Positions 19,246-29,113 are shown, counted from the first letter of the stretch. The stretch is DNA of 64,000 nt from Bacillus sp. J37 (GCF_000518865.1 NZ_JAEK01000009.1:62001-126000), one strand, 5' to 3'. Translations and numbers: made by a program. Notes: generated from the letters alone by a model not told the origin.

Positions 19246-21441
19246 CTATTGTCTAATAGGTAAAATAATATGAAAAGTTGTACCTTTTCCTTCTTCACTT
19301 TCTACGTTTACTTGTCCCTGATGCTCTTCGATAATTTTATAACTAACCATTAGACCAAGGCCAGTCCCTCTCTCCTTCGTTGTATAAAAAGGCTGCCCTA
19401 ACCGTTTGATTTTATCCTCTGAAATACCTGAACCTCTGTCTGTAATAGATACTAGAAGATTATCTTCATCTTTTCGTTTTATTTTCACGTCAATTTGACC
19501 GCCATTCGGCATTACTTCAATTGCATTTTTCAACACATTGATAAAAACTTGTTTTAATTGATTTGGTTCACAATAAATAAACGGAAGATTATCTTCGATA
19601 TCAAGAATCATCTGAACGTTGACTAAAATGGCTTGAGCGTTCAATAATTCAGTTGTTTCTTTCATGATGATACTGAGATCTTTCTCTGAAAATTTAATCG
19701 CTTGGGGTCTTGCTAAAATAAGAAACTCAGTAATGATCGATTCAATTCTACTTAACTCTGATGTGATGACATTAAAATACATAGAAAAATCGTCTTTCAC
19801 ACTACCCTGCAAGAGCTGAATAAAGCCCTTTAATGCCGTCATCGGGTTGCGTATTTCATGGGCTATTCCAGCTGCAAGTTCTCCAACAACATTTAGAGTA
19901 TCTGATTTACGCAATTGTTCTTCTAATTCTCTTTTTTCTGTTACATCTCGAAAAACCGCCAGATTCATATCTTCATTTATATGATGTTTTAATGAGATCT
20001 CTAAAATCTTCTCTGCACCATTATTAAGAGTGTAAATGGTCTCCTGTGTTTTGGCCTCGTAAAAATCTAATTCATCCTCCTGATAGAGATCATCCATCTT
20101 TGAAAAAAGAATATCACATATTTTATACGATTTTATATCACTTGAAGATAGATTCAAAATTTTCCTTGCAGCAGGATTTGCTTCAATGATTTCATGATTT
20201 TTATTAAAAAGGATGATACCGTCCATAGATGCATTAAATATATTCCTAAATTTATGCTCACTTTCTCTTAAGACTTTTTCCATTCTTTTTCTTTCACTAA
20301 CATTCCGAAAGATAGTTAAATGATGGCCGTCTAAAATGTCCATTTTTGAGGTGAACTCAAGTTCTTTATTCTGACCGTTCGGCATGTGAAAAAGCAATTC
20401 TTCTCTTATTGCACCTGTTTGAAAATATTCTTTTTTCACTCGTTGAAAGCTTACTGAACTCTGATCCACAAAGTCTAAAATATTTCTTTGTACAAGCTCT
20501 GTCTCACTTAATTCAAATGTTCTGCTTGCAGCTTGATTTACTTTTTGAATTTGACCATTTTTCTCCCAGATCATGATGGCATCAATCGCATTTTCAAATA
20601 TCTCTCTAAAGCGCTCCTCACTTTTGTATAACTTCATTTCCATCGATCGTTTTTCAGTTATATCCCGCATTATCGCCATATAGAAACCATTAATAATATT
20701 TGAAGTGGTTGTAAACTCAAAAACTTTTTTACTTCCATTTCTAAGCAGCACTGGAAGCTCACCTTTTGCACTTCCATTTTCTTTTAGCATATTCCATAAA
20801 CGATCCAATTTATAAAGATCCTGCTCATCAATAAAATCTCCTAAAACAAATGAGTTTAGCTGATTTTTATTAATTTCAAAACTTGTACAAAAGGAACCGT
20901 TCGCATCGATAAATGCTCCATCTTGATCAAATATTACAATTCCATCTACAGCCCGGTGAAATAGATCTTTAAAAAGTTGTTCATTAATTGTTCTTTCCCG
21001 TTCAAGCATTTTCTTAAATGAGACATCTTTGATCATAGCAAGATCATAACCATTTATTGCCTGCTTACGTACAGAAATTTCCAAAAACTTCACTTGTCCA
21101 TTTTCTAATTTTACGATTAATTCATTTCTGACAGGGTCATCTTGATAAATAGCATTCATAACTTCGCCTAATTGATTTTTCGGAATTAATGACAAAAAAT
21201 CATAAAGACTTTTTTGACACAACTCTTTTTTTTGTAGTTGAAACATATGGCAAGCTGCCGAGTTTACATCAATAAATTTCATATCTTCATCAAAAATAGC
21301 TACAGCATCTAATGCACCTTCCAATATATTTTCGTGCTGCAGTAACTTGAATTTTAACATCTCATTTTCTTTTTCTAATTTAGCTAATTGTGCTTTTAAG
21401 GTAACGATTTCGAGATCCTCCATCGTCTGTTTCAATTCCAT
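19246..21441 (-). CDS. kinE: Multi-PAS sporulation sensor histidine kinase KinE
   Basis: A 731-residue soluble kinase. After a short coiled coil (about 7-38) come four PAS repeats at roughly 40-140, 160-265, 285-390 and 405-510. The HisKA domain has the phosphorylated His at 528 in AAGIAHEIRNPMTALKG. The HATPase domain has N box NVLKNAIEVMPNGG, G1 DRGSGIS and G2 ERGTGLGL. No membrane segment is seen. It should feed the Spo0F-Spo0B-Spo0A phosphorelay. Length and position next to ogt match B. subtilis KinE (YkrQ). The signals bound by the PAS domains are unknown. Confidence 0.87.
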   Translation of the reverse strand: MELKQTMEDLEIVTLKAQLAKLEKENEMLKFKLLQHENILEGALDAVAIFDEDMKFIDVNSAACHMFQLQKKELCQKSLYDFLSLIPKNQLGEVMNAIYQDDPVRNELIVKLENGQVKFLEISVRKQAINGYDLAMIKDVSFKKMLERERTINEQLFKDLFHRAVDGIVIFDQDGAFIDANGSFCTSFEINKNQLNSFVLGDFIDEQDLYKLDRLWNMLKENGSAKGELPVLLRNGSKKVFEFTTTSNIINGFYMAIMRDITEKRSMEMKLYKSEERFREIFENAIDAIMIWEKNGQIQKVNQAASRTFELSETELVQRNILDFVDQSSVSFQRVKKEYFQTGAIREELLFHMPNGQNKELEFTSKMDILDGHHLTIFRNVSERKRMEKVLRESEHKFRNIFNASMDGIILFNKNHEIIEANPAARKILNLSSSDIKSYKICDILFSKMDDLYQEDELDFYEAKTQETIYTLNNGAEKILEISLKHHINEDMNLAVFRDVTEKRELEEQLRKSDTLNVVGELAAGIAHEIRNPMTALKGFIQLLQGSVKDDFSMYFNVITSELSRIESIITEFLILARPQAIKFSEKDLSIIMKETTELLNAQAILVNVQMILDIEDNLPFIYCEPNQLKQVFINVLKNAIEVMPNGGQIDVKIKRKDEDNLLVSITDRGSGISEDKIKRLGQPFYTTKERGTGLGLMVSYKIIEEHQGQVNVESEEGKGTTFHIILPIRQ

Positions 21442-21608
21442 TCACCCCTACCTGACTCACTTTCTTCTATAACTTCTATTCTACAAGTTCTTTCATTGTC
21501 CTTCACCTATCTACAAAATGATAGAAAATGTTTCTTTTTTACTGTGAACGGTGTAATATATTAAAGTATTTTGTTTAAGAAAAAACCTATGGTTGAATTT
21601 ACCTGATA

Positions 21609-21644
21609 AAAGCTGTCATCATTTTACAAATAGATGACAGCTTT
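21609..21644. terminator. Hairpin between divergent kinE and acyltransferase genes
   Basis: The stem AAAGCTGTCATC/GATGACAGCTTT has a 12-base loop. On the minus strand it is followed by TTTT and resembles an intrinsic terminator, but no gene ends here: kinE starts at 21441 leftward and the acyltransferase starts at 21795 rightward. It may be a leader attenuator for kinE or what remains of a lost gene. The rest of 21442-21794 shows no other feature. Confidence 0.55.
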
Positions 21645-21794
21645 GTTACGTCCCTAATAAAAAATCTATTTTTATCGAAAGTAATGTAGTAAGCCCAACT
21701 TGATTTGATTTTATACAACGTTTATTTCTATCTCTATAAGGGAATAAAAAAAGATAATTTTACGATTAATTACTTCAAAGGGAATGATAAAATA

Positions 21795-22799
21795 ATGACT
21801 AATCGTTTGAGTTATTTTGATAATGCAAAATTCTTTTTAATTTTTTTAGTTGTTTTTGGTCATATTATAAGGCCATTTATCGATGAAAGTGATATCATGT
21901 TGACCATTTATAAATTTGTTTATACGTTTCATATGCCAGCCTTCATTTTAATATCAGGGTATTTTGCCAAGGGATTTAATAAGAAAGGCTATGTAAGTAA
22001 AATTGCCAAAAAGCTTATTTTGCCTTATCTAATTTTCCAGGGAATTTACTCTGTCTATTATTTTGCGATTGAAAAGCAAGGAGCGAGTGTTTTGGATCCA
22101 TTAGATCCTCATTGGTCATTATGGTTTTTAGTCAGTCTATTCTTTTGGAATGTTTTCTTATTTGGAGCAACAAAGCTTTCTCCAAAATGGTCATTAATTT
22201 TAGCTTTTGTGTTTGGAATTGCAGTTGGATATTTGGACATAGTAAGTAATTATTTAAGCTTATCAAGAACATTTGTGTTTTTCCCATTATTTTTAATCGG
22301 TTTTTATTTAAAGAAAGAGCATTTTATGTTCATTACTAAACCAAAAATCAGAGTGATTGCCGTATTATTGTTAACGATAACTTTTGTATCATACTTCTAC
22401 CTTGACTTTGATTATGAATGGTTGTTTGGTTCAAAGCCATATTCACAATTTGGTGACGTATCTACTTTTAATGCTTTTATCCGAATGGGCTTTTACACTC
22501 TAACACTGATAACGTCTCTTTGCTTTTTGGCTCTCATTCCCACTAGGCATGCCTTCTTCACAGAGTGGGGTACAAGGACGTTCTATGTATACCTTCTGCA
22601 TGGCTTCATCATACAATATATGAGAAATGGCCATACAATTGAGTGGTTGGGCGATTATCAAAGTATTGCTACTCTAACGCTGTTAGCAGTTTTGCTAACA
22701 ACCCTGTTATCAACAAAAACAGTAAAAGAAATTGCGAGCCCTATTATTGAGTTAAAGCCATCTCATTTATATAATAAACCTTTTTCTTTGAATAAATAA
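21795..22799 (+). CDS. ykrP: Acyltransferase family 3 membrane protein (YkrP-like)
   Basis: A 334-residue polytopic protein with about ten spans. RLSYFDNAKFFLIFLVVFGH with its catalytic-type His is the start of an acyltransferase-3/OafB-type domain, and FHMPAFILISGYF is the second landmark. Such enzymes O-acylate surface sugars. The start is placed at 21795, after AAAGGG, because the 30 preceding in-frame residues are not conserved in character. In B. subtilis ykrP also sits beside kinE. Confidence 0.75.
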   Translation: MTNRLSYFDNAKFFLIFLVVFGHIIRPFIDESDIMLTIYKFVYTFHMPAFILISGYFAKGFNKKGYVSKIAKKLILPYLIFQGIYSVYYFAIEKQGASVLDPLDPHWSLWFLVSLFFWNVFLFGATKLSPKWSLILAFVFGIAVGYLDIVSNYLSLSRTFVFFPLFLIGFYLKKEHFMFITKPKIRVIAVLLLTITFVSYFYLDFDYEWLFGSKPYSQFGDVSTFNAFIRMGFYTLTLITSLCFLALIPTRHAFFTEWGTRTFYVYLLHGFIIQYMRNGHTIEWLGDYQSIATLTLLAVLLTTLLSTKTVKEIASPIIELKPSHLYNKPFSLNK

Positions 22800-22804
22800 T
22801 GATG

Positions 22805-22842
22805 TGAGACATTTTCCTAAAAAGGATAATGTCTCATTTTTG
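22805..22842 (+). terminator. Intrinsic terminator after the acyltransferase gene
   Basis: The stem TGAGACATT/AATGTCTCA (22805-22813 and 22828-22836) is followed by TTTTTG. Confidence 0.83.
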
Positions 22843-22967
22843 TTTAAATGCCTGGTATTCCTTCCATACTGTGGTTGTATACCCAATCGAAGCATTATGT
22901 TAAAATATATAATTGGTTAAAAGCTTACGCAATGTGTTTTTAAAAATCAAATAAAAGTGGTGTAGAA

Positions 22968-24734
22968 ATGAAAACTGTTTTATCAACATTAAATGCAAAA
23001 TATATTCATACAAGTTTATCGATTCGTTATTTAAAAGCATTCGCAGAGCCTGATTATGATATAGAGTTAGCAGAATATACTATTAAAGATCCTGCAATGA
23101 ATATCGTTACAGACCTTCATGCAAAAAAACCAGAGATTATCGGATTTAGCTGCTATATATGGAATATTGAAGAAACCATTAAAGTGATAAAAATGTTAAA
23201 AAAGATTAACCCCTCTTTACTGATTCTGTTAGGAGGACCAGAGGTAACATATGACACGAGAGAATGGATGGAGAAAATTCCGGAAGTTGACTTTATTATT
23301 ATCGGCGAAGGAGAACAATCATTTAAACAATTATTAGACGAATTACATGGTGAACATAACTATGAAAATGTCAGTGGAATTGCTTACCGCAAAGACGCAG
23401 CATTACAAATTAAGCCGCAACGAAACAAAATTGATTTAAAAACATTACCTTCTCCATTTCGCTTTAAAGAGGATTTATCACAGCTTTCAAAGCGTGTTAC
23501 GTACATTGAAACAAGTCGCGGTTGTCCTTTTAGCTGTCAATTTTGCCTTTCTTCGATTGAAGTAGGTGTACGCTACTTTGATCGTGAAAAAGTTAAGGAA
23601 GATATACGCTTTTTAATGGAACATGGTGCAAAGACAATTAAATTTGTTGATCGTACATTTAATATTAGCCGTAGCTATGCCATGGAAATGTTTCAATTTC
23701 TCATTGATGAACACAAGCCTGGTACTGTATTTCAGTTTGAAATAACTGCAGACATTATGAGACCTGAGGTAATCCAATTTTTAAACGATAATGCCCCTAA
23801 AGGTTTGTTCAGATTCGAAATTGGAGTTCAATCAACAAACGATGCAACAAATGAACTTGTGATGAGGAAACAAAACTTTAGTAAGTTAACACGTACTGTC
23901 ACAATGGTAAAAGAAGGGCAAAAAATTGATCAACATTTAGATTTAATCGCCGGTTTACCTGAAGAAGATTATTATTCATTTAAGAAAACCTTTAATGATG
24001 TTTTTGAGCTACGTCCAGAAGAGCTTCAGCTAGGATTCTTAAAAATGTTAAGAGGAACAGGTCTTAGACTTCGGGCCGAAGATCATGGTTATGTATATAT
24101 GGATCATTCCCCTTATGAAATTTTGAAAAACAATATCCTTTCATTTGAAGATATTACAAAAATTAAACATGTGGAAGATGTATTAGAAAAATATTGGAAT
24201 GATCATCGAATGGATGAAACTGTTGAATACTTGGTTTCTAACGTTTTTTCCTCTCCTTTTGACTTTTTCCAGGATTTTGGAACATTTTGGGATAAAAAAG
24301 GCTGGAGTCGAATTGGCCACCAGTTAGAAGACCTTTATAAACACCTATTTGAATTCCTTGCAAGCTCCAATCAAGAAGTTGTAGAAATAGTCAGTGGGTT
24401 TATGAAATATGATTATTTACGTAATCAAAAATTCAAACCACGTAAACCATGGTGGGATGATGCACTTTCCAAGCAGGAGCGCAGCAAAATTTATCACTCC
24501 ATATTAGATAACCCTCTTCTATTGGGTGAAGAATTTGCAAGAAAACAACTAACAGAGAAGGATCTGTTCAAACATACTGTGCTTGAAACCTTACCATTTA
24601 ACTTAAATCACTACCTTAAAACAGGAAAAATGGTAGAAGAAGGCTCCTTCATCCTTGTTCACTATGATACACTCAACTCTAAAACAACTGTTTATACAGC
24701 TTTATCACGTGAATTCGAATCTAAAGTCGGGTGA
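22968..24734 (+). CDS. B12-binding-domain radical SAM protein
   Basis: A 588-residue protein. The N-terminal 135 residues are a cobalamin-binding-like Rossmann domain (IIGFSCYIWNIEE, LLGGPEVTYD, FIIIGEGEQSF). The radical SAM core carries the 4Fe-4S cluster motif SRGCPFSCQFCLSS near residue 190. The C-terminal part of about 190 residues matches DUF4080-type proteins. The reaction is not known for this class; relatives methylate or rearrange unactivated carbons. The cobalamin DxHxxG motif is not evident, so B12 binding is uncertain. It is a single-gene unit bounded by terminators. Confidence 0.8.
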   Translation: MKTVLSTLNAKYIHTSLSIRYLKAFAEPDYDIELAEYTIKDPAMNIVTDLHAKKPEIIGFSCYIWNIEETIKVIKMLKKINPSLLILLGGPEVTYDTREWMEKIPEVDFIIIGEGEQSFKQLLDELHGEHNYENVSGIAYRKDAALQIKPQRNKIDLKTLPSPFRFKEDLSQLSKRVTYIETSRGCPFSCQFCLSSIEVGVRYFDREKVKEDIRFLMEHGAKTIKFVDRTFNISRSYAMEMFQFLIDEHKPGTVFQFEITADIMRPEVIQFLNDNAPKGLFRFEIGVQSTNDATNELVMRKQNFSKLTRTVTMVKEGQKIDQHLDLIAGLPEEDYYSFKKTFNDVFELRPEELQLGFLKMLRGTGLRLRAEDHGYVYMDHSPYEILKNNILSFEDITKIKHVEDVLEKYWNDHRMDETVEYLVSNVFSSPFDFFQDFGTFWDKKGWSRIGHQLEDLYKHLFEFLASSNQEVVEIVSGFMKYDYLRNQKFKPRKPWWDDALSKQERSKIYHSILDNPLLLGEEFARKQLTEKDLFKHTVLETLPFNLNHYLKTGKMVEEGSFILVHYDTLNSKTTVYTALSREFESKVG

Positions 24735-24738
24735 ATCG

Positions 24739-24775
24739 AAAAAGTGAGAGGATTATCTCTCACTTTTCTTTTTTT
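24739..24775. terminator. Terminator after the radical SAM gene, shared with the small-ORF pair
   Basis: The stem AAAAGTGAGAG/CTCTCACTTTT is followed by CTTTTTTT on the plus strand. It overlaps the 3' end of the minus-strand small gene. Confidence 0.82.
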
Positions 24776-24920
24776 CCTTTTTATTACCTGCTAGTGCGCT
24801 ATATAGTTGAGATGAATTAACATCTCCCATTTCATGTCCAAATTCTTCTTGTAGCAAATCTTTATCAGTCGGAATTTTATGGTTTTGCATATCTTTACTT
24901 TTCATCTTTTTACGCGTCAT
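24753..24920 (-). CDS. Small basic protein, unknown (second of a coupled pair)
   Basis: A 55-residue protein beginning MTRKKMKSKDMQNHKIPTDK and ending in a run of Lys/Arg/Glu, with a central acidic patch (LLQEEFGHEMGD). AAGGAAAA lies 6-8 bases before the ATG. Its start overlaps the stop of the upstream gene (ATGA). No family recognised. Small charged proteins in this kind of setting are often spore-associated, but nothing here proves it. Confidence 0.62.
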   Translation of the reverse strand: MTRKKMKSKDMQNHKIPTDKDLLQEEFGHEMGDVNSSQLYSALAGNKKEKKKSER

Positions 24921-25075
24921 GATGATTTTCCTTGCTTTCCATGTTTAGAATTACGATTTGCACCCTTCATCGGGTTTTTATCATCATTAATTTCGGCAAA
25001 CTCTACATCCGGAAGACTTTCTGTTGGTGTATTATTATGTTTTACTGCTTGATTTCGAAATGCTTTTCTCTTCAA
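24917..25075 (-). CDS. Small basic protein, unknown (first of a coupled pair)
   Basis: A 52-residue hydrophilic protein starting at TTG, preceded by a good GAGGTG site. It begins MKRKAFRNQAVKHNNTPTES and ends NSKHGKQGKSS. Composition (Asn, Lys, Pro, Gly rich, no hydrophobic core) resembles minor small acid-soluble spore proteins, but I cannot match a named one. It is coupled by a four-base overlap to the next small gene. Confidence 0.6.
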   Translation of the reverse strand: MKRKAFRNQAVKHNNTPTESLPDVEFAEINDDKNPMKGANRNSKHGKQGKSS

Positions 25076-25224
25076 TTTTCTCACCTCAATGATAAGTTTT
25101 TACTTATTCAAGATGCTACTTTTTTACTTTCTCCATTTTATTGTTTTCTATCATAGGTAGAAATCGGTAAAAAGATCAACTACTAATTGGACATTCTAAA
25201 CAGAAATAAGATTGAGGTGAAAAT

Positions 25225-25566
25225 ATGAAAAAGGAAAATGAAGACAAGTATTCACTTGATGAATCATTACCACATCAAATACATGCTCCATCTTGGAAAG
25301 GAACAGGGGTGACAATGAAGGAACCGTTTGTAAACGACTATGGTGTGATCATTGGAGATAGTAACTATAACTCCAGGCATTCTCCATTAAACAAATGGAG
25401 TGATGAAATTGATCCGGCAATAATGTCTGGAGAACAGTGGGTGCACTCTACAAATGATATCGGCTGGAATACTCCTGAAAATAAAGCTCTACTAGAAGAA
25501 AAACGGAACCCGCATGGAGTTCCATTTACACATCCAGATAAAGATGTTGGCTACAGCAGTGATTAA
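25225..25566 (+). CDS. Conserved hypothetical protein (probable DUF3905)
   Basis: A 113-residue acidic soluble protein. Distinct motifs are SGEQWVHSTNDIGWNTPENK and HGVPFTHPDKDVGYSSD; the wording recalls the Bacillaceae family DUF3905, whose role is unknown. GAGGTG lies 6 bases before the ATG. It is divergent from the small-ORF pair and ends in a hairpin shared with pbpC. Confidence 0.6.
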   Translation: MKKENEDKYSLDESLPHQIHAPSWKGTGVTMKEPFVNDYGVIIGDSNYNSRHSPLNKWSDEIDPAIMSGEQWVHSTNDIGWNTPENKALLEEKRNPHGVPFTHPDKDVGYSSD

Positions 25567-25577
25567 CTAAATATAAA

Positions 25578-25628
25578 AAATGATGACTCTAAAATGAAAT
25601 CTCGTTTCATTTGAGTCATCCATTTTTT
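25578..25628. terminator. Bidirectional terminator between the DUF3905-like gene and pbpC
   Basis: The interrupted stem GATGACTC...ATGAAA / TTTCAT..GAGTCATC is flanked by A-rich and T-rich sequence between convergent genes. Confidence 0.82.
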
Positions 25629-27645
25629 ATTCATTCGAGAGATATTGCTTCATTATCTCTTTTACTTTAGGAACAACGTAATGGCTCCCTCCCCTGTCTT
25701 TTACATCTTCAATCATCATGGTAACCAAAAGTTTAGGATTATCTGTATTAACAGCTACAAACCAGCCATTCTCTTTACCTGCCTGATCTTCTTTTGACTG
25801 CTTTAATTCAGCTGTTCCAGTTTTTCCTGCTAACTGTATACCTTCTACTTTAGGCTTATAAGCAGTACCATTTGGATTGTTTACAACTTCTTTTAAGTTT
25901 GACAGTAGAATATCATTATTTTCTTTCTTTGTAATACTTTCTTTCCAAAAACTTGTTTTTGTTTCTTCTGTGACCTCGAGATACGGCTTTATCATACTGC
26001 CATTATTTACATAGGTTGAATATGCTGCTGTCAGATGAAAAGGACTCATCAATATTTCTCCTTGTCCATAACCAGAATCAGCCAGAAGCTGTTCATTTGA
26101 AAGGTTTTCATTTGAAATAGAAGAACTTGTGATAGGAAATGGAAAGTCAATTTCTTCTTCAAACCCAAATTTTTTTAATCCATTTACCATTTCCTCAGAC
26201 CCTATATCCAACGCTAATTGGCCAAAATAGATATTGTCAGAATAGATAAGAGCATCTTTTAAATTCACATTTGAATCTGCATCTGATACTCTTGTAATGC
26301 TATAATTTCCCCAACTTCCATCTTTTTTCCACGTTAATCCTGTTATTTGTTTTTCTGCCCCTGGATCTAACTTTCCTGCTTCCAATCCAATTGATGCAAT
26401 AATTGGTTTCAAAGAAGATCCTGGAGAAAATGTCTTATTAAAACGAGCCATTAAAGGCTTTTGCGGATTTTCAGATAATGCCGCATATTGAGATGTAGAT
26501 AGACCATATATAAATTCATTAGGATTATAAGAAGGACTGCTTACTAAAGCTAATGTTTCTCCTGTCAAAGGATCCATTGCAACAGCTGTACCCGCTTCTC
26601 CTTTGAGCTGATTAAATAGCTGTTTTTGCAGTTCACCATCAATAGTTACTTGTATATCCTCCCCATTTTCAGGAGGCTTTTCAGCAATAATTTTATCTGT
26701 ACCTTCGACGTAAATGGTATAGCCTGTTTCTCCTTTTAGCCTTGATTCATATACTTGTTCTAAACCGGCTTTTCCAACTAAGGATTGACTGGAATACCCT
26801 TCATCTTTTAATTCCTCAAGCTGTTCTGCCGTAATGCTTCCAATATAACCTGTTAGATGAGCCGCTGCTTCTCCGTATGGATAAAACCTTGCTGGAACAT
26901 CTTTCTTTTGAACAGACGGAATTGCAATCAATTTTTCAAGTAATTCCTGTTGTTGTGGATCTATTTTTTTAATAGGAACAAAATATTCGGGCTGAACCCA
27001 GCTTTGTGAAAGCATCTCTTCTATTTCTTTCACATCCAATGAAAGCATTTCAGCAATCTCTTGGATCGTTTCATCCCTATTTTCCGGAAGACTCCCGGGG
27101 ACAATACCAATTTCATATGCTAAACCATTCACTGCAAGTCCCTTATTTTTTTCATCAAAAATTTGGCCACGCTCAGGTGATATACTACTTACTCTTACTT
27201 CTTCATTACTCTCTAATTGCGGAAAGATCATTGAAGGTGACCAGGAAATAAACCAATCCTCTCCATCTTCTGTTTCTTCCTGGACAATTTGAACATCTTG
27301 TTCAAACGATATTTGGCCAGCCACGGTTTCCATAGATAATGAAAAAGGGTAACTTACTTCTGTTGCCTTATCGTCTATCTCGTCTTCTTCTGGTTGATCA
27401 AACTCAATCTTTAATTCTTTAACTGACACACCTTCATATATTCCTTCATAGCGGCTAACAAAGTCTTCCTTTGTAATAGCCTTTTTGGTACTTGACGATA
27501 GTTTATCGTACATTTCTGAAAACTTTTGATCATTCCATAATTTTATGTATTCAGAAAAACGGTCTGCAGCAGTTGGTGCTTCTGAACACGCACTTAATAC
27601 GATTAATAATACAAAAAAAACAAATGCCATAAAACTTTTTCTCAT
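25627..27645 (-). CDS. pbpC: Penicillin-binding protein 3 (class B transpeptidase lipoprotein)
   Basis: A 672-residue lipoprotein. The signal peptide ends in the lipobox LSAC at Cys20. An NTF2-like MecA_N domain (about 25-145), a PBP dimerisation domain (about 150-320) and the transpeptidase domain follow. The SxxK serine is S410 in GSSLKP, the SxN motif is YSDN and the KTG motif is AGKTGTAE. This is the layout of B. subtilis PBP3 and of staphylococcal PBP2a, which have low beta-lactam affinity. Length is close to B. subtilis PbpC (668). Confidence 0.9.
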   Translation of the reverse strand: MRKSFMAFVFFVLLIVLSACSEAPTAADRFSEYIKLWNDQKFSEMYDKLSSSTKKAITKEDFVSRYEGIYEGVSVKELKIEFDQPEEDEIDDKATEVSYPFSLSMETVAGQISFEQDVQIVQEETEDGEDWFISWSPSMIFPQLESNEEVRVSSISPERGQIFDEKNKGLAVNGLAYEIGIVPGSLPENRDETIQEIAEMLSLDVKEIEEMLSQSWVQPEYFVPIKKIDPQQQELLEKLIAIPSVQKKDVPARFYPYGEAAAHLTGYIGSITAEQLEELKDEGYSSQSLVGKAGLEQVYESRLKGETGYTIYVEGTDKIIAEKPPENGEDIQVTIDGELQKQLFNQLKGEAGTAVAMDPLTGETLALVSSPSYNPNEFIYGLSTSQYAALSENPQKPLMARFNKTFSPGSSLKPIIASIGLEAGKLDPGAEKQITGLTWKKDGSWGNYSITRVSDADSNVNLKDALIYSDNIYFGQLALDIGSEEMVNGLKKFGFEEEIDFPFPITSSSISNENLSNEQLLADSGYGQGEILMSPFHLTAAYSTYVNNGSMIKPYLEVTEETKTSFWKESITKKENNDILLSNLKEVVNNPNGTAYKPKVEGIQLAGKTGTAELKQSKEDQAGKENGWFVAVNTDNPKLLVTMMIEDVKDRGGSHYVVPKVKEIMKQYLSNE

Positions 27646-27722
27646 ATCGCTCCCTCCTCCTTACATATTGTACCAGAGATTAAGATGGCATCAATTAATA
27701 ACGATTGATTTTTTGTTAAATG

Positions 27723-27756
27723 AAAAAAGAGCCGGATTTAACACCAACTCTTTTCC
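27723..27756 (-). terminator. Intrinsic terminator after ktrD
   Basis: On the minus strand, AAAAGAG and CTCTTTT arms with wobble pairs inside are followed by a T run. Confidence 0.65.
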
Positions 27757-27760
27757 TTTC

Positions 27761-29113
27761 CTATCCAATAATGACTCTTTCCTTCGGATAATGAAAATTA
27801 TCTTTTTTCTCTTTTGTTCCTAACAGATATAAGAATGTTAAAATCCCAATACGACCGATAAACATTAAAATCATAATGATGATTTTGCCTATAATACTAA
27901 GTTCTGGCGTAATTCCTATTGATAATCCGGTTGTTCCAAACGCAGAGCATACTTCAAATAAAATAGAAACAAACGGGAATGGTTCTGTTATCGATAAGAT
28001 GACGACCGAAGTAAAACATATTAAGAAGGCCATCATTGTGACGACAACAGACTTATTAAGGTCTGCTTCATGGAGCTCCCGCTTAAATATTTTGATTGAT
28101 TTATGTCCTCTTGCAAAATGAAAAAGGAATAATAAATTTAAAGCAAATGTTGTTGTACGGATTCCTCCTCCAACTGAACTAGGGGAAGCTCCGATGAACA
28201 TTAAAGCACATAATATTAAAATGGTTGTCTCAGTGAATAAGCTTACATCCATTGTCGCTAACCCGCCACTTCTAGTAGTAGTTGATTGAAACAATGAATA
28301 AAAGAAGGTTTCATGCCATTCTTTTCCCTTAAAGAAGTGCGAGTATTCTAAAATACCAATGGCAATTGTTCCAAACAAAATAAGTGCAAAGAATGTAATA
28401 GTTGTTAGCTTCGTAAATAAGGTAAACCGATGTCTTTTATTTTTGTTAAATAAAAAATCCTTTACTTCAATCAAAACAGGAAAACCAATGGCTCCCAACA
28501 CTATTAAAATCATGGTGATAAACTGAATAAAATAATCATGGGCAAATGGAATCATTGATTGACCTGTTATATCAAAACCACCATTGGTTGTTGCACTGAT
28601 TGATGTGAAGAAACCTTGTAAATAGGCTTCTTGCCAAGTCGGGTAATATTTAAAAAAATAGGTCCCAAGTATTAATCCACCAAGAAATTCGATCAAAAGA
28701 ATAAGAACAATAATTTGACGAATCAGATTCACAATTCCTGATAAATTAACTTGATTTTGATCTGCCATAATAAGTTGCCGTTCTTTTAAGCCAATCTTTT
28801 TCCCCATAATAAGCCAAACGAAAGTTCCGAGTGTCATAATTCCAATTCCACCGAATTGCAATACAAAAGCCAAGATAAATATGCCGGGAACACTAAATGT
28901 TTCAGCAGTAGACACAGTTGTTAAACCTGTTACACTAACAGCACTTACTGCAGTGAATAGTCTGTCGATAAAGGCAAATTCAACACCGGGCTTATGCGCC
29001 ACTGGTAAACTTAGCAATAAAACAGAAACACTTACTGCTAAAAAATAATAGGCAACGATTAATTGTACCGGTGTTAATGATTGTAATCTAAGTTTTAATT
29101 TACTCATATCCAT
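27761..29113 (-). CDS. ktrD: Potassium uptake transporter membrane subunit KtrD
   Basis: A 450-residue Trk/Ktr/HKT-type K+ translocase made of four M-P-M repeats. Degenerate selectivity-filter regions are visible, such as SAVSVTGLTT, SATTNGGFD, TTRSGGLAT and SAFGTTGLS, each with the conserved glycine. KtrD pairs with the cytosolic KtrC RCK subunit, encoded elsewhere in B. subtilis as well; none is in this window. RBS spacing allows a start at 29113 or 29107. Confidence 0.9.
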   Translation of the reverse strand: MDMSKLKLRLQSLTPVQLIVAYYFLAVSVSVLLLSLPVAHKPGVEFAFIDRLFTAVSAVSVTGLTTVSTAETFSVPGIFILAFVLQFGGIGIMTLGTFVWLIMGKKIGLKERQLIMADQNQVNLSGIVNLIRQIIVLILLIEFLGGLILGTYFFKYYPTWQEAYLQGFFTSISATTNGGFDITGQSMIPFAHDYFIQFITMILIVLGAIGFPVLIEVKDFLFNKNKRHRFTLFTKLTTITFFALILFGTIAIGILEYSHFFKGKEWHETFFYSLFQSTTTRSGGLATMDVSLFTETTILILCALMFIGASPSSVGGGIRTTTFALNLLFLFHFARGHKSIKIFKRELHEADLNKSVVVTMMAFLICFTSVVILSITEPFPFVSILFEVCSAFGTTGLSIGITPELSIIGKIIIMILMFIGRIGILTFLYLLGTKEKKDNFHYPKERVIIG

